From contig JANOAX010000099.1 of NCBI GenBank assembly GCA_031411335.1, positions 1 through 9,679 on the forward strand: 9,679 nt of DNA, given 5' to 3'. The stretch is from JAJTFW01 sp031411335. GTDB lineage: Bacteria > Bacteroidota > Bacteroidia > AKYH767-A > OLB10. The stretch's first letter is position 1. Every line of letters starts with the position of its first letter. Positions 1-7,264 of the stretch are shown here, piece by piece. A program made the translations under genes and the position numbers. The notes beneath the pieces are model-generated. The model saw only the letters and a list, made by a program, of their open reading frames with translations. It did not search any database and had not been told where the DNA came from.

Positions 1-147
1 TTTCGGGCTCGATCAGTTGGTCCGGGTTCGTATTATTCAGAAACAGAAACGAGTTCTTTTTTACCAGATCAATCGGGCGACATAAAACTCGAAATGAACA
101 TGGAATACCGAACAAAACTATTTAGTGTTGTGTTTTTGAGGTATTAA
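1..147 (+). CDS. C-terminal part of an Omp85/BamA-family outer membrane protein (TamL-like), ending prematurely
   Basis: Frame 1 is open from the left edge to a TAA at 145-147, giving 48 residues of a protein that begins outside the window. The residues FRARSVGPGSYY followed by DQSGDIKLEMNMEYR match the pattern of Bacteroidota Omp85 (TamL/BamA-like) proteins: the conserved R-[AG]-[FW]-R loop-6 motif, then a D-Q-x-GDIKLE-x-N-x-EYR strand. Such proteins fold as outer membrane barrels that insert or translocate other proteins. In the family, roughly 80-100 more residues normally follow, including a GALF-x-DAGN-type strand and the closing beta signal. Here the frame ends after KLFSVVFLRY, and neither other forward frame continues the barrel. 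The barrel therefore appears cut off and is probably non-functional, or a rearrangement or assembly join lies near position 130. The next gene starts 18 bp later. The family call is from memory of the motif; the truncation is read directly. Confidence 0.62.
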   Translation, partial: FRARSVGPGSYYSETETSSFLPDQSGDIKLEMNMEYRTKLFSVVFLRY

Positions 148-165
148 CTTACTAAACCAATTAAA

Positions 166-2550
166 ATGAAAACACTAAAAATTCTATTTACGCTATTACT
201 ATCATTCGGTATGGTAGCGGAAAGTTTTGCTCAAGCTGAACTTCAAGTAATTCACAACAGTGCAGATCCAGCCGCGTCGACGGTGGATATTTACATTAAC
301 GGCAGTCTGACTTTAAATGACTTTGCCTTTAGAGAAGCGACACCTTATTTATCAGTACTTTCAGGAACACTCTTAAATATTGGAATAGCGCCAGGAAATA
401 GCACGAGTGCTAATGATACCTTGGTTAACATACCCGTTACCTTGGTTCAAAACCAACGTTATGTAGCAATTGCCTCTGGTGTATTAAATCCTGGTTCATT
501 CTCTGCTAACCCGAACTCAGTTTCTACCGGTTTTCAATTAATCATTTCAGATAATATGAGAAATGCTTCTTTAAATCCAGGAGAAGTAGATTTTAAAGTA
601 TTACATGGTTGCACGGACGCTCCTACCGTAGATGTTATAGCGCAAGGAGTTGCTACTTTAGTAGATGATGCAACTTATACTGACTTCACACCGTACATCA
701 GTGTTCCGGCGGGTGATTATTTATTAGATGTAACGCCTGGGAATAACAATAGCGTTATTGTTGCTACATTCTCTGCTGAATTAAACGGACTCGGAGGCGG
801 TGCTGCCGTTGTATTTGCTTCTGGATTCTTGGATGCAACTCAAAATCCAAATGCAGCCTTCGGATTATTTGCAGCATTACCTAACGGTACTGTAGTAACG
901 TTAAATAAAGTGGGCACGGCAAGATTGCAGGTGATTCATAATTCAGCAGACCCTGCTGCTGCTGTTGTTGATATTTATGCAAATGGCAATTTACTTTTAG
1001 ACAATTTTAATTTTAGAGAGGCTACACCATTTATTGATGTAAACAGTGGGCAAACTTTGAATATTGTAATTGCGCCAGGTACAAGTACAGGAATCAATGA
1101 TACCCTTGTCAATATTCCAGTGGTTCTGAATGATGGAGAAACCTATGTTGCTGTAGCAAATGGAGTACTAAGTCCAGCATCATTCGCTGCAAATCCAGAA
1201 GGGATTAACACCGCATTTCAATTGTTATTATTTTCAGGAATGCAGGAAGTTGGCCTGAATGGAACGAATGTAGATTTAGCTGTATTGCATGGAGCAACGG
1301 ATGCGCCTGCAGTAGATGTATTCGCCAGAAATGTGGCACAATTAATTGATAGTATTACTTACACAGAATTAAACGGATACATCAATGTTCCAGCGGCTGA
1401 TTATTTATTGGATATTACTCCTTCTGGTGGTTCTCCAATTATTGCTACTTACCTTGCTCCATTAAGTGGATTGTCAGGTGGTGCAGCAGTAGTATTTGCT
1501 TCAGGATTTTTAACTCCTTCTGCGAATCAAAATGGCGCAGCATTTGGACTTTTCGCAGCACTAGCTGACGGTACGGTGATTGAATTAAACGATACTTCTA
1601 ATTCTAGACTTCAAGTTATTCATAACAGTCCGGATCCTGCTGCTAGTACAGTTGATGTATATGTAAATGGTGGTTTATTATTAGATGATTTCGCTTTCAG
1701 AACCGCTACTCCATTCATTGATGTACCTTCTAACGTAACGATCAATATTGGAATTGCTCCCGGAAACAGTGCATCAATAAATGATACATTGGTAAACATT
1801 CCGGTTGTACTTACAAATGGTCAAACTTACTTAGCAGTAGCGAGTGGAGTTCTTGCACCAGCTTCATTTGCCGTGAACCCTGACGGACGTCCAACAGGTT
1901 TCCAATTATTATTACAAGACTTCATGAGAGAGACGGCAGAAGGCGGAGTTAATGTTGATTTCCGAGTTATCCACGGTGCTACTGATGCTCCAACTGTTGA
2001 TGTAATTGCTGTTGGTGCGGGTACCCTCGTAAATGATGCTGCTTACACGGATATCACGGGATACCTTTCTGTACCTCCGGCTGCTTACACCTTGCAAGTA
2101 ACCGATGCTGCTAATACAGTAGTTGTTGCGGCTTATAATGCTAACTTAAGCACTCTTGGTGGTGGAACTGCAGTAGTATTTGCTTCCGGATTCTTAACAC
2201 CTTCTGCCAATCAAAATGGTTTACCTTTTGGTTTATTCGCAGCATTAGCAGACGGTACTGTTATTCCTTTCTCAGTAGTAACTAGCATCAATGATTTAGA
2301 AAATGATTTAATTAAATCAGCTTATCCAAATCCTGCAACAGATCAAATTACCATTGAATTAAATACAGATGTAATTGCTCAGGGAATTTCCATCTTAGAT
2401 TATACCGGAAAAGTGGTATCTACACCTTCTCTTTTAAATAATCTATCTTCCTTTACTGTAGCGACAGACCAATTAAATGCAGGCCTTTACTTCTTAAATA
2501 TTGTTTCTAACAAAGGAACTTCAGTAAAGCGCTTTAGCATAGTGAAATAG
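166..2550 (+). CDS. T9SS-exported repeat protein with three DUF4397-type units and a C-terminal sorting domain
   Basis: This is a 794-residue secreted protein. Residues 1-23 form a signal peptide (Lys-rich start, LLLSFGMV core, cleavage likely after SFAQ). Residues 26-709 are three units of exactly 228 residues starting at L26, L254 and L482, each opening with [LQ]VIHNS-x-DPAA-x-x-VD. Each unit has a second diverged half about 117 residues in (V-[LI]-HG-x-TDAP-x-VDV), so there are six related half-units. The pattern is that of DUF4397, a beta-sandwich-like extracellular domain of unknown ligand. Residues from about 718 (AYPNPATDQITIEL) to K794 form a Por_secretion-type C-terminal domain, which directs passage through the type IX system and surface attachment or release. 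There is no enzyme motif, so an adhesive, matrix or structural role is inferred. ATG 166 is chosen because the signal peptide follows at once; its upstream is AT-rich without a Shine-Dalgarno site. A strong terminator follows 33 bp after the stop. Confidence 0.9.
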   Translation: MKTLKILFTLLLSFGMVAESFAQAELQVIHNSADPAASTVDIYINGSLTLNDFAFREATPYLSVLSGTLLNIGIAPGNSTSANDTLVNIPVTLVQNQRYVAIASGVLNPGSFSANPNSVSTGFQLIISDNMRNASLNPGEVDFKVLHGCTDAPTVDVIAQGVATLVDDATYTDFTPYISVPAGDYLLDVTPGNNNSVIVATFSAELNGLGGGAAVVFASGFLDATQNPNAAFGLFAALPNGTVVTLNKVGTARLQVIHNSADPAAAVVDIYANGNLLLDNFNFREATPFIDVNSGQTLNIVIAPGTSTGINDTLVNIPVVLNDGETYVAVANGVLSPASFAANPEGINTAFQLLLFSGMQEVGLNGTNVDLAVLHGATDAPAVDVFARNVAQLIDSITYTELNGYINVPAADYLLDITPSGGSPIIATYLAPLSGLSGGAAVVFASGFLTPSANQNGAAFGLFAALADGTVIELNDTSNSRLQVIHNSPDPAASTVDVYVNGGLLLDDFAFRTATPFIDVPSNVTINIGIAPGNSASINDTLVNIPVVLTNGQTYLAVASGVLAPASFAVNPDGRPTGFQLLLQDFMRETAEGGVNVDFRVIHGATDAPTVDVIAVGAGTLVNDAAYTDITGYLSVPPAAYTLQVTDAANTVVVAAYNANLSTLGGGTAVVFASGFLTPSANQNGLPFGLFAALADGTVIPFSVVTSINDLENDLIKSAYPNPATDQITIELNTDVIAQGISILDYTGKVVSTPSLLNNLSSFTVATDQLNAGLYFLNIVSNKGTSVKRFSIVK
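241..2292 (+). repeat. Three tandem 684-bp coding units (228 codons each)
   Basis: Units lie at 241-924, 925-1608 and 1609-2292. They have identical length but clearly diverged nucleotide sequence, with many synonymous changes at the VIHNS-x-DPAA start, so the triplication is not recent. The exception is the end of units 2 and 3, where the stretches around GFLTPSANQNG and FGLFAALADGTVI are identical in protein. This suggests either stronger constraint or partial gene conversion there. Confidence 0.85.
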
Positions 2551-2582
2551 TCGGAATGCCAAAACGATTATTAGTTAAGTTG

Positions 2583-2616
2583 AAAACCTCGTCTTCTTTG
2601 AAGGCGGGGTTTTTTT
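2583..2616 (+). terminator. Intrinsic terminator of the T9SS repeat-protein gene
   Basis: The left arm 2583-2596 pairs with the right arm 2600-2613 over 14 bp, including two G-U pairs, around a 3-nt loop. It is followed by a run of seven T at 2610-2616. It lies 33 bp after the stop at 2550. On the opposite strand only four T follow the stem, so it could serve the convergent carbonic anhydrase gene weakly at best. Confidence 0.88.
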
Positions 2617-2683
2617 AATTCAATTTTCCAACTCGTTGATGAGTCCAATTAGAAACACCATTTACGCGATATCAATTACGGCT

Positions 2684-3319
2684 TTACAAATTATCGTATT
2701 CAAAAATAGGATGATCTAAATGAGAACCTGGAGGCATATGCACTTGAGGGCGTAAAATTCCATCATGTAAATCGTACACCCATCCATGTAAATGAGGAGC
2801 TTTTTCGTGAAGCCATGACTTTTGTATGATGGATGTTTTTGCAAGATTCATAACTTGCTCCACTACATTCAATTCAATAAGTCGATTCAATTTGAGATCT
2901 TCTTCCTTTAGCATTTCTATTTCATCTTGATGATAGCGATAAACATCTTTAATATTACGAAGCCATTTATTGATGAGTCCCATGCTATGATTGGTCATGG
3001 CTGCTTTTACTCCACCACAACCATAGTGTCCGCAAACAATGACATGTTGCACTTTTAATACCTCCACAGCATACTGCAAAACGCTTAGCATATTGAGATC
3101 GGTATGCACCACCATGTTGGCAATGTTTCGATGGATAAAAATTTCTCCAGGTCTAGTTTGCGTAATTACATCGGGAGGTACTCGACTATCAGAACAACCG
3201 ATCCACAAAAAATCAGGAGTTTGCACACCTAATAATTTACTAAAAAAATCAGGTTCATTTTCCATCATTTTTTTAGCCCAGGATTTATTATCCTTTAATA
3301 AACGATTATGCGTATCCAT
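2684..3319 (-). CDS. can: Beta-class carbonic anhydrase
   Basis: This 211-residue cytosolic zinc enzyme reversibly hydrates CO2 to bicarbonate, supplying bicarbonate to carboxylases and helping pH balance. The zinc-site signature is complete: C42-S-D44-S-R46 and H98-YG-C101-GG. These are the same positions as in the E. coli Can enzyme, so the start at ATG 3319 gives the family's usual length and numbering. Other family blocks are PGEIFIHRNIAN (58-69), LSVLQYAVEVL (78-88) and the C-terminal LHGWVYDLHDG. There is no signal peptide. D44 and R46 form the catalytic dyad of the family. It stands alone, with a 189-bp gap to the upstream peptidase gene, which has its own terminator, so a separate promoter is expected. 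The symbol can is given by similarity; the paralogue name cynT would fit only beside cyanate genes, which are absent here. Confidence 0.95.
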   Translation of the reverse strand: MDTHNRLLKDNKSWAKKMMENEPDFFSKLLGVQTPDFLWIGCSDSRVPPDVITQTRPGEIFIHRNIANMVVHTDLNMLSVLQYAVEVLKVQHVIVCGHYGCGGVKAAMTNHSMGLINKWLRNIKDVYRYHQDEIEMLKEEDLKLNRLIELNVVEQVMNLAKTSIIQKSWLHEKAPHLHGWVYDLHDGILRPQVHMPPGSHLDHPIFEYDNL

Positions 3320-3323
3320 TTTA

Positions 3324-3331
3324 CAAATTTA
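3324..3331 (-). promoter_or_regulatory. Possible Bacteroidota -7 element of the carbonic anhydrase gene
   Basis: The minus strand reads TAAATTTG, a full match to the Bacteroidota -7 consensus TAnnTTTG, ending 4 bp before the start codon. If real, the transcript would be almost leaderless. A TTG (-33-like) lies only 13 bp upstream, shorter than usual, so the call is weak in AT-rich DNA. Confidence 0.22.
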
Positions 3332-3433
3332 TTTTAAGGTTATCCAATTACTACCCATATTAAAATACAAAATCAATTTCATTTGTTCAAAAGTAAGAAA
3401 AACATTTGAGGGTGAATGTAGCGGTTCATGCGC

Positions 3434-3467
3434 AAAAAAAAGCCCCATCTTTCGAAAAAGATGAGGC
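3434..3467 (-). terminator. Intrinsic terminator of the S46 peptidase gene
   Basis: Read on the minus strand, arms 3467-3457 and 3452-3442 form an 11-bp stem (one G-U pair) around a 4-nt TTCG loop. A run of eight T follows (A-tract 3434-3441 on the plus strand). It lies about 41 bp beyond the peptidase stop at 3509 and separates that gene from the carbonic anhydrase downstream. Confidence 0.88.
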
Positions 3468-3508
3468 AAAGCATTTAATTATTACTGATGAACAGTATTC
3501 TTAAAACC

Positions 3509-5683
3509 TTAACGAATAATTTTCATTTCTTTTAATAGATGACTTGCACCACCAAACTTATCGAGGATAAATAAGGAGTAACGAATATCCACACAAATGG
3601 TGCGTTGAAATTCGGGCTCAAAAGCAAAATCACTTGCAATGGCTTCCCAGTTTCCATCAAACGCAGTTCCGATGAGTTCACCATTACCATTAATAACAGG
3701 ACTTCCGGAATTTCCTCCAGTGATATCGTTATCGGTCAAGAAACAAATATGCAACTCACCATCCTTATCCGCATACTGACCAAAATCCTTTTTCTTCATC
3801 ATGTCGATCAGTTTTGCAGGAGCGTCAAATTCTACATCACCAGGCGTATATTTTTCGATAACACCACGAGAAGTTGTAAATTCTTTAAAGAAAGTTGCAT
3901 CCTTTCCATTGTAAGGTAACACACGTCCGTAAGTCATACGCATGGTTCCATTCGCATCTGGATTATTAAGTGCATTTGGACTCATCTCTAATACTCCTGC
4001 TTGATACAAACGATTCGCTTTTCCAAGCTGACCATTTAACTTCATCATTTGTGGTTGCATCTTCTTCGTCACCTCTGTTAAATAACCATTCGCTACTGCA
4101 TAGATTGGATCTTTTTGCAATTTCTTTAAGGAAGGAGACTTTAAAAATTTAGCCATTTTTTCTTGGCTAACAAATACAGACTTCTTCCACATTGCATCCG
4201 CCATGGCGTTGTAATCCTTATTATGCTTCGCAGCCAAATCTGTTAAGCTTTTTGGCAATGCTGCATTATCTAAGTCCTCTACTAAGTGCATCAACACAGA
4301 GGCTAATACTTTTTTCTCGATTGGCTCATAAAATTCTTTGAAGTCTTTATCTAAATCAGCTGCCATTTCTGCAGCCACTTTCTTCACCTCATCCTTCTTT
4401 GTTTTATCCATCATCAAGGGTTCAAGAGCAGCTGCAGCCATTGCAAAATTCATCGGTTGTGAATTGCTAATTCCATCTTGAAGATACACGCCAAACATTC
4501 CCACTTTAGCTACTTCCGTATAAGCTTCATTGTAATTATTAATTACGTTAGCATATTTTGTATTGTTGGTATTCTTCACCCAAGCAGCAAACTTATTTTC
4601 TTCTGCTTTTCTACGATCGTAGATATTCAACTTCTTTAGAGCACTTGCTTCGCCCATGAATTTTTTCCAGTAGTTACTGAGTCCTGCATACTTATCAGCA
4701 TACATCAATTTAATTTTTGGATCCTTGTGCATATAGGATTCATAGATATCAAGAATATCACGACGTACTTTCACACGCATTGGGCGTTCTTTTTCAGAAT
4801 AGAATTTAATTCCTTCGCTAAAAGTACTACGTTGTGTACGGCCTGGATAACCAAGAATCATCGCATAACTTTTTTCTTGCGGACCTTGAATATTGATTGG
4901 GAAAAAATACTTGGGTGCATAAGGCTTATTCGCTTTATCGAATTTTGCAGGCTTATTATTTGCACCCGCATAAATTCTAAAAAGACTAATGTCACAAGTA
5001 TGACGTGGCCACTCCCAGTTATCGGTTTCACCACCAAATTTTCCGATATTCTCAGGAGGCGTACCTACTAATCGAATATCTGTAAACACTTCGTAATACA
5101 TCGCCATGTAACGATTGCCGCTCCAGAAAGGAACTACTTCAATCACGTACATATCCTTATCATCACCGAGTGCTTCTTTTAATTTGGCAGCAACTGATTT
5201 CACCATGGCGGCAGCCGCTTTAGAACGAGCTGATTCATCGTCACCTGTTGGAAGACTATCCATGATCATTGAAGTAACATCTTCAATTTTAGAAAGCAAT
5301 CCAATATTAAAACTAGCTGGGCGCTCTTCTGCTTGAGACTTCGCCCAGAAACCGTTTGTTAAAATATTATCTTCATTGGTGCTTAGCTCTTGAATCGCTC
5401 CATAACCACAATGATGATTTGTTAAAAACAATCCTTCTTGAGAAATGATTTCCCCAGTACAGAACATCCGATTTTGCTTACTCATCAAACGCACGATTGC
5501 ATCCTTAATGCACGCTTTGTTGATACTGTAAATATCCTCAGCAGTAAGTTTCAAACCACGAGCTTGCATCGAATCCTGCAACTGTGAAATCAAGAACAGA
5601 GGCCACATACCTTCATCGGCACGAGCCTGTTGTCCGAAACCAATCGCTAGAACTAGCAACAGACCAATTAAATTTTTCTTCAT
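3509..5683 (-). CDS. S46-family dipeptidyl-peptidase, DPP7-like subtype
   Basis: This 724-residue exported serine peptidase removes dipeptides from the N-terminus of oligopeptides, typically in the periplasm of protein-using Bacteroidota. Residues 1-22 are a signal peptide (cleavage after QQARA), followed by the family's usual mature start DEGMWPLF. The chymotrypsin-like triad is visible: H91 in LTNHHCGYG, D231 in WPRHTCD, S659 in GGNSGSP. N222, W223 and R227 in TDNWEWPR and D676 fit the residues that hold the substrate's free amino group in the DAP BII structures. The position 18 after the catalytic serine is G677 (FDGNWEA). Family knowledge places Gly here in DPP7 and Arg in the Asp/Glu-specific DPP11, so hydrophobic P1 preference is inferred. 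The long middle part (about 280-560) is Lys- and Ala-rich and probably the helical cap domain. C230 replaces the Gly I expect before the catalytic Asp. ATG 5683 fits the signal peptide. Confidence 0.94.
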   Translation of the reverse strand: MKKNLIGLLLVLAIGFGQQARADEGMWPLFLISQLQDSMQARGLKLTAEDIYSINKACIKDAIVRLMSKQNRMFCTGEIISQEGLFLTNHHCGYGAIQELSTNEDNILTNGFWAKSQAEERPASFNIGLLSKIEDVTSMIMDSLPTGDDESARSKAAAAMVKSVAAKLKEALGDDKDMYVIEVVPFWSGNRYMAMYYEVFTDIRLVGTPPENIGKFGGETDNWEWPRHTCDISLFRIYAGANNKPAKFDKANKPYAPKYFFPINIQGPQEKSYAMILGYPGRTQRSTFSEGIKFYSEKERPMRVKVRRDILDIYESYMHKDPKIKLMYADKYAGLSNYWKKFMGEASALKKLNIYDRRKAEENKFAAWVKNTNNTKYANVINNYNEAYTEVAKVGMFGVYLQDGISNSQPMNFAMAAAALEPLMMDKTKKDEVKKVAAEMAADLDKDFKEFYEPIEKKVLASVLMHLVEDLDNAALPKSLTDLAAKHNKDYNAMADAMWKKSVFVSQEKMAKFLKSPSLKKLQKDPIYAVANGYLTEVTKKMQPQMMKLNGQLGKANRLYQAGVLEMSPNALNNPDANGTMRMTYGRVLPYNGKDATFFKEFTTSRGVIEKYTPGDVEFDAPAKLIDMMKKKDFGQYADKDGELHICFLTDNDITGGNSGSPVINGNGELIGTAFDGNWEAIASDFAFEPEFQRTICVDIRYSLFILDKFGGASHLLKEMKIIR

Positions 5684-5741
5684 TATCTTTTTTATTTATA
5701 CTATTTGCAAAGTAAAGGATTTAACCCTTTCGACGTACATC

Positions 5742-5783
5742 GGTTGGTCGAGGAAAAAGGGGGGTTGGTCTAAAAAAGGTTAC
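5742..5783. repeat. 21-bp imperfect tandem doublet upstream of the S46 peptidase gene
   Basis: GGTTGGTC occurs at 5742-5749 and again at 5763-5770, each followed by an A-rich stretch and G residues, giving two imperfect 21-bp units. They lie about 60-100 bp upstream of the peptidase start. This could be an operator-like doublet or simply a decayed tandem duplication; no known site is recognised. Confidence 0.4.
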
Positions 5784-5828
5784 GAATTACGAATCAATAC
5801 GAATGTACGAATTACGAATTTTACGAAT
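5781..5828. repeat. Array of six TACGAAT heptamers
   Basis: TACGAAT occurs at 5781, 5788, 5798, 5806, 5813 and 5822, that is six copies in 48 bp, spaced 7 to 10 bp apart. It sits in the 254-bp gap between the transporter and peptidase genes. I see no gene in that gap. The spacing is too short and irregular for a CRISPR array. Confidence 0.8.
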
Positions 5829-5904
5829 ACGCTGATTCGCAGATGCGTGCGCTAAATAGCTATAATACACAAAAAACATGTCGCAAGTCTTCGCCTTACA
5901 AATC

Positions 5905-5935
5905 CACCAATTCACCAATTTACCAATTTGCAATT
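5905..5935. repeat. Tandem YACCAATT octamers just after the transporter stop codon
   Basis: CACCAATT at 5905-5912 and 5913-5920 and TACCAATT at 5921-5928 are head to tail, with a degenerate fourth unit (GCAATT) ending at 5935. The array ends 2 bp from the transporter stop codon (5938-5940). It replaces the place where a terminator would be expected, and no stem followed by a T run is seen there. Confidence 0.7.
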
Positions 5936-5937
5936 CA

Positions 5938-7200
5938 TTACACGATGATGCCGGCAATGGTGGCGCTTAGGTACGAGGCTAGGGTGCCACAGAAGAGGGC
6001 TTTGAGTCCGAGTCGGGCTAAGTCGCCGCGACGGCCGGGAGCTAATTCACCAATGCCTCCAATTTGCATTCCTACGCTTGAGAAATTTGCGAAACCGCAG
6101 ATGGCAATCGACACAATGAGTAAACCTTTTTCAGTGATGATGGGTACTGATTTATTTGCTAAATTTTGGAAAGCAACGAATTCGTTAATGGTCAATTTTT
6201 GTCCGAGCAAGGTAGCTACATTGTTCACATCTGCAACGGGTACTCCCATCGCCCATGCCATCGGATAAAATATTTTTCCGAAGATCCAGTTCAGTGATAA
6301 ATCAAAATCAGGATTGAAGATATGTGCAATTTTTATCAGCGACCAATCAATCAAAGAAATCAACGCAATAAATCCAATCAACATCGCGATCACATTCATG
6401 GCAATTTTAAATCCATCACCAGCGCCGTGTGAAATTGCATCTACGACATTGATGTAAGGACTTTTCACTTCGAGTTTCACATCGCCCATGGTTTCACTTT
6501 CTTTAGTTTCCGGAAAAACAATTTTGGAAATAATAAGTGCTCCCGGTGCAGCCATCAAACTTGCAGCAATTAATTTAGGTGCGAGATCAAGTCCGGCAGC
6601 AGCTCCCATGTTTACATACACCACCAGAATTCCTCCTGCAATACAAGCTAAACTTCCACTCATACTGGCGAGCAGTTCACTTTGTGTCATCCCTGCGAGG
6701 TAAGGACGAATCATTACTTGTGCTTCTACTTGTCCGACGAAAGCGCTGGCAACATTACTCAATGCTTCTGCACCACTTACACGCATTATAAAATTCATTG
6801 CCTTTGCAATTACAGAAATTACTTTTTGCATAATTCCTGCGTGATATAAAATCGCAACTAATACACAAACTAAAATAATGGTAGCGGTAACATTGAGTGC
6901 GAAAACAAATCCACCAGCAGCATAATTTGCAACCGTGCCATCAAATTGTACAGCGGCTAATCCACCATAAACAAAAGCGGCACCGTTGCGAGCGAACATT
7001 TCAATTTTCTCCATACCATGACCAATCGTTTGGAAGAAAGCAGTGACAGGAGGAATTTTCAACACCAGGATAGCGATAAAAAGCTGGAGCATCAATCCGC
7101 TTAACACTAAACGAATATTTATTGCTTTTCGATTATTGCTGGCTAATACAGCTAGACCGAGTATTAATACGATTCCAATTAAACCTGTGAAACGTTCCAT
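5938..7200 (-). CDS. Concentrative nucleoside transporter (CNT/NupC family)
   Basis: This is a 420-residue inner membrane protein, the usual length for bacterial CNT carriers, which import nucleosides with a cation gradient. Order: N-terminal helices (about 5-60), gate-type helices (about 95-135), first re-entrant hairpin region with G156-Q-V-E159 and IRPYL, a soluble segment (about 231-247), then the C-terminal domain with TINE340F and FAN372FSS375VGMQIGG. E159, E340, N372 and S375 correspond by eye to nucleoside-binding residues of Vibrio vcCNT. Two differences stand out: the family's G-Q-T-E-[AS]-P reads G-Q-V-E-A-Q, and the Asn five residues before the Gln (a sodium ligand in vcCNT) is S152. 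Substrate range or coupling ion may therefore differ. ATG 7200 is the last base triplet of a heptamer repeat array, so its 5' leader is repetitive. The HEPN gene ends 64 bp upstream on the same strand, making read-through possible. Confidence 0.9.
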   Translation of the reverse strand: MERFTGLIGIVLILGLAVLASNNRKAINIRLVLSGLMLQLFIAILVLKIPPVTAFFQTIGHGMEKIEMFARNGAAFVYGGLAAVQFDGTVANYAAGGFVFALNVTATIILVCVLVAILYHAGIMQKVISVIAKAMNFIMRVSGAEALSNVASAFVGQVEAQVMIRPYLAGMTQSELLASMSGSLACIAGGILVVYVNMGAAAGLDLAPKLIAASLMAAPGALIISKIVFPETKESETMGDVKLEVKSPYINVVDAISHGAGDGFKIAMNVIAMLIGFIALISLIDWSLIKIAHIFNPDFDLSLNWIFGKIFYPMAWAMGVPVADVNNVATLLGQKLTINEFVAFQNLANKSVPIITEKGLLIVSIAICGFANFSSVGMQIGGIGELAPGRRGDLARLGLKALFCGTLASYLSATIAGIIV

Positions 7201-7246
7201 GTTGGATGTTGGATGTTAGTTGTTAGATGTTAGATGTTGGATGCTG
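7198..7246. repeat. Seven tandem heptamers of the GATGTTG type abutting the transporter start
   Basis: Seven consecutive 7-bp units occupy 7198-7246: CATGTTG, GATGTTG, GATGTTA, GTTGTTA, GATGTTA, GATGTTG, GATGCTG. The first unit contains the complement of the transporter start codon (7198-7200), so on the coding strand the array is the immediate 5' leader. Copy-number change by slippage would alter leader length in 7-nt steps without touching the reading frame. Confidence 0.85.
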
Positions 7247-7264
7247 TGACTTGCTACGTTACTA

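Noticed and set aside
2629..2660. Short ACTC/GAGT hairpin after the carbonic anhydrase stop, considered as its terminator
   Set aside because: The stem is only 4 bp with no T run on the minus strand; too weak to call.
3039..3464. A 141-codon plus-strand open frame opposite the carbonic anhydrase gene
   Set aside because: It is antisense to conserved zinc-site codons, runs through the peptidase terminator stem and has no recognisable protein features; the minus-strand gene explains the region.
5707..5714. TACTTTGC upstream of the S46 peptidase, considered as a -7 promoter box
   Set aside because: It is one base short of the TAnnTTTG pattern and no TTG lies at a suitable distance upstream, so it is not listed as a promoter.
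5781..5828. TACGAAT array considered as a CRISPR remnant
   Set aside because: Units are 7 bp with gaps of 0-3 bp; there are no spacers of proper length and no cas genes nearby.
5843..6268. A 141-codon plus-strand open frame over the repeat gap and the transporter 3' end
   Set aside because: Its first part is translated short repeats and the rest is the complement of conserved transporter codons; no domain is seen.
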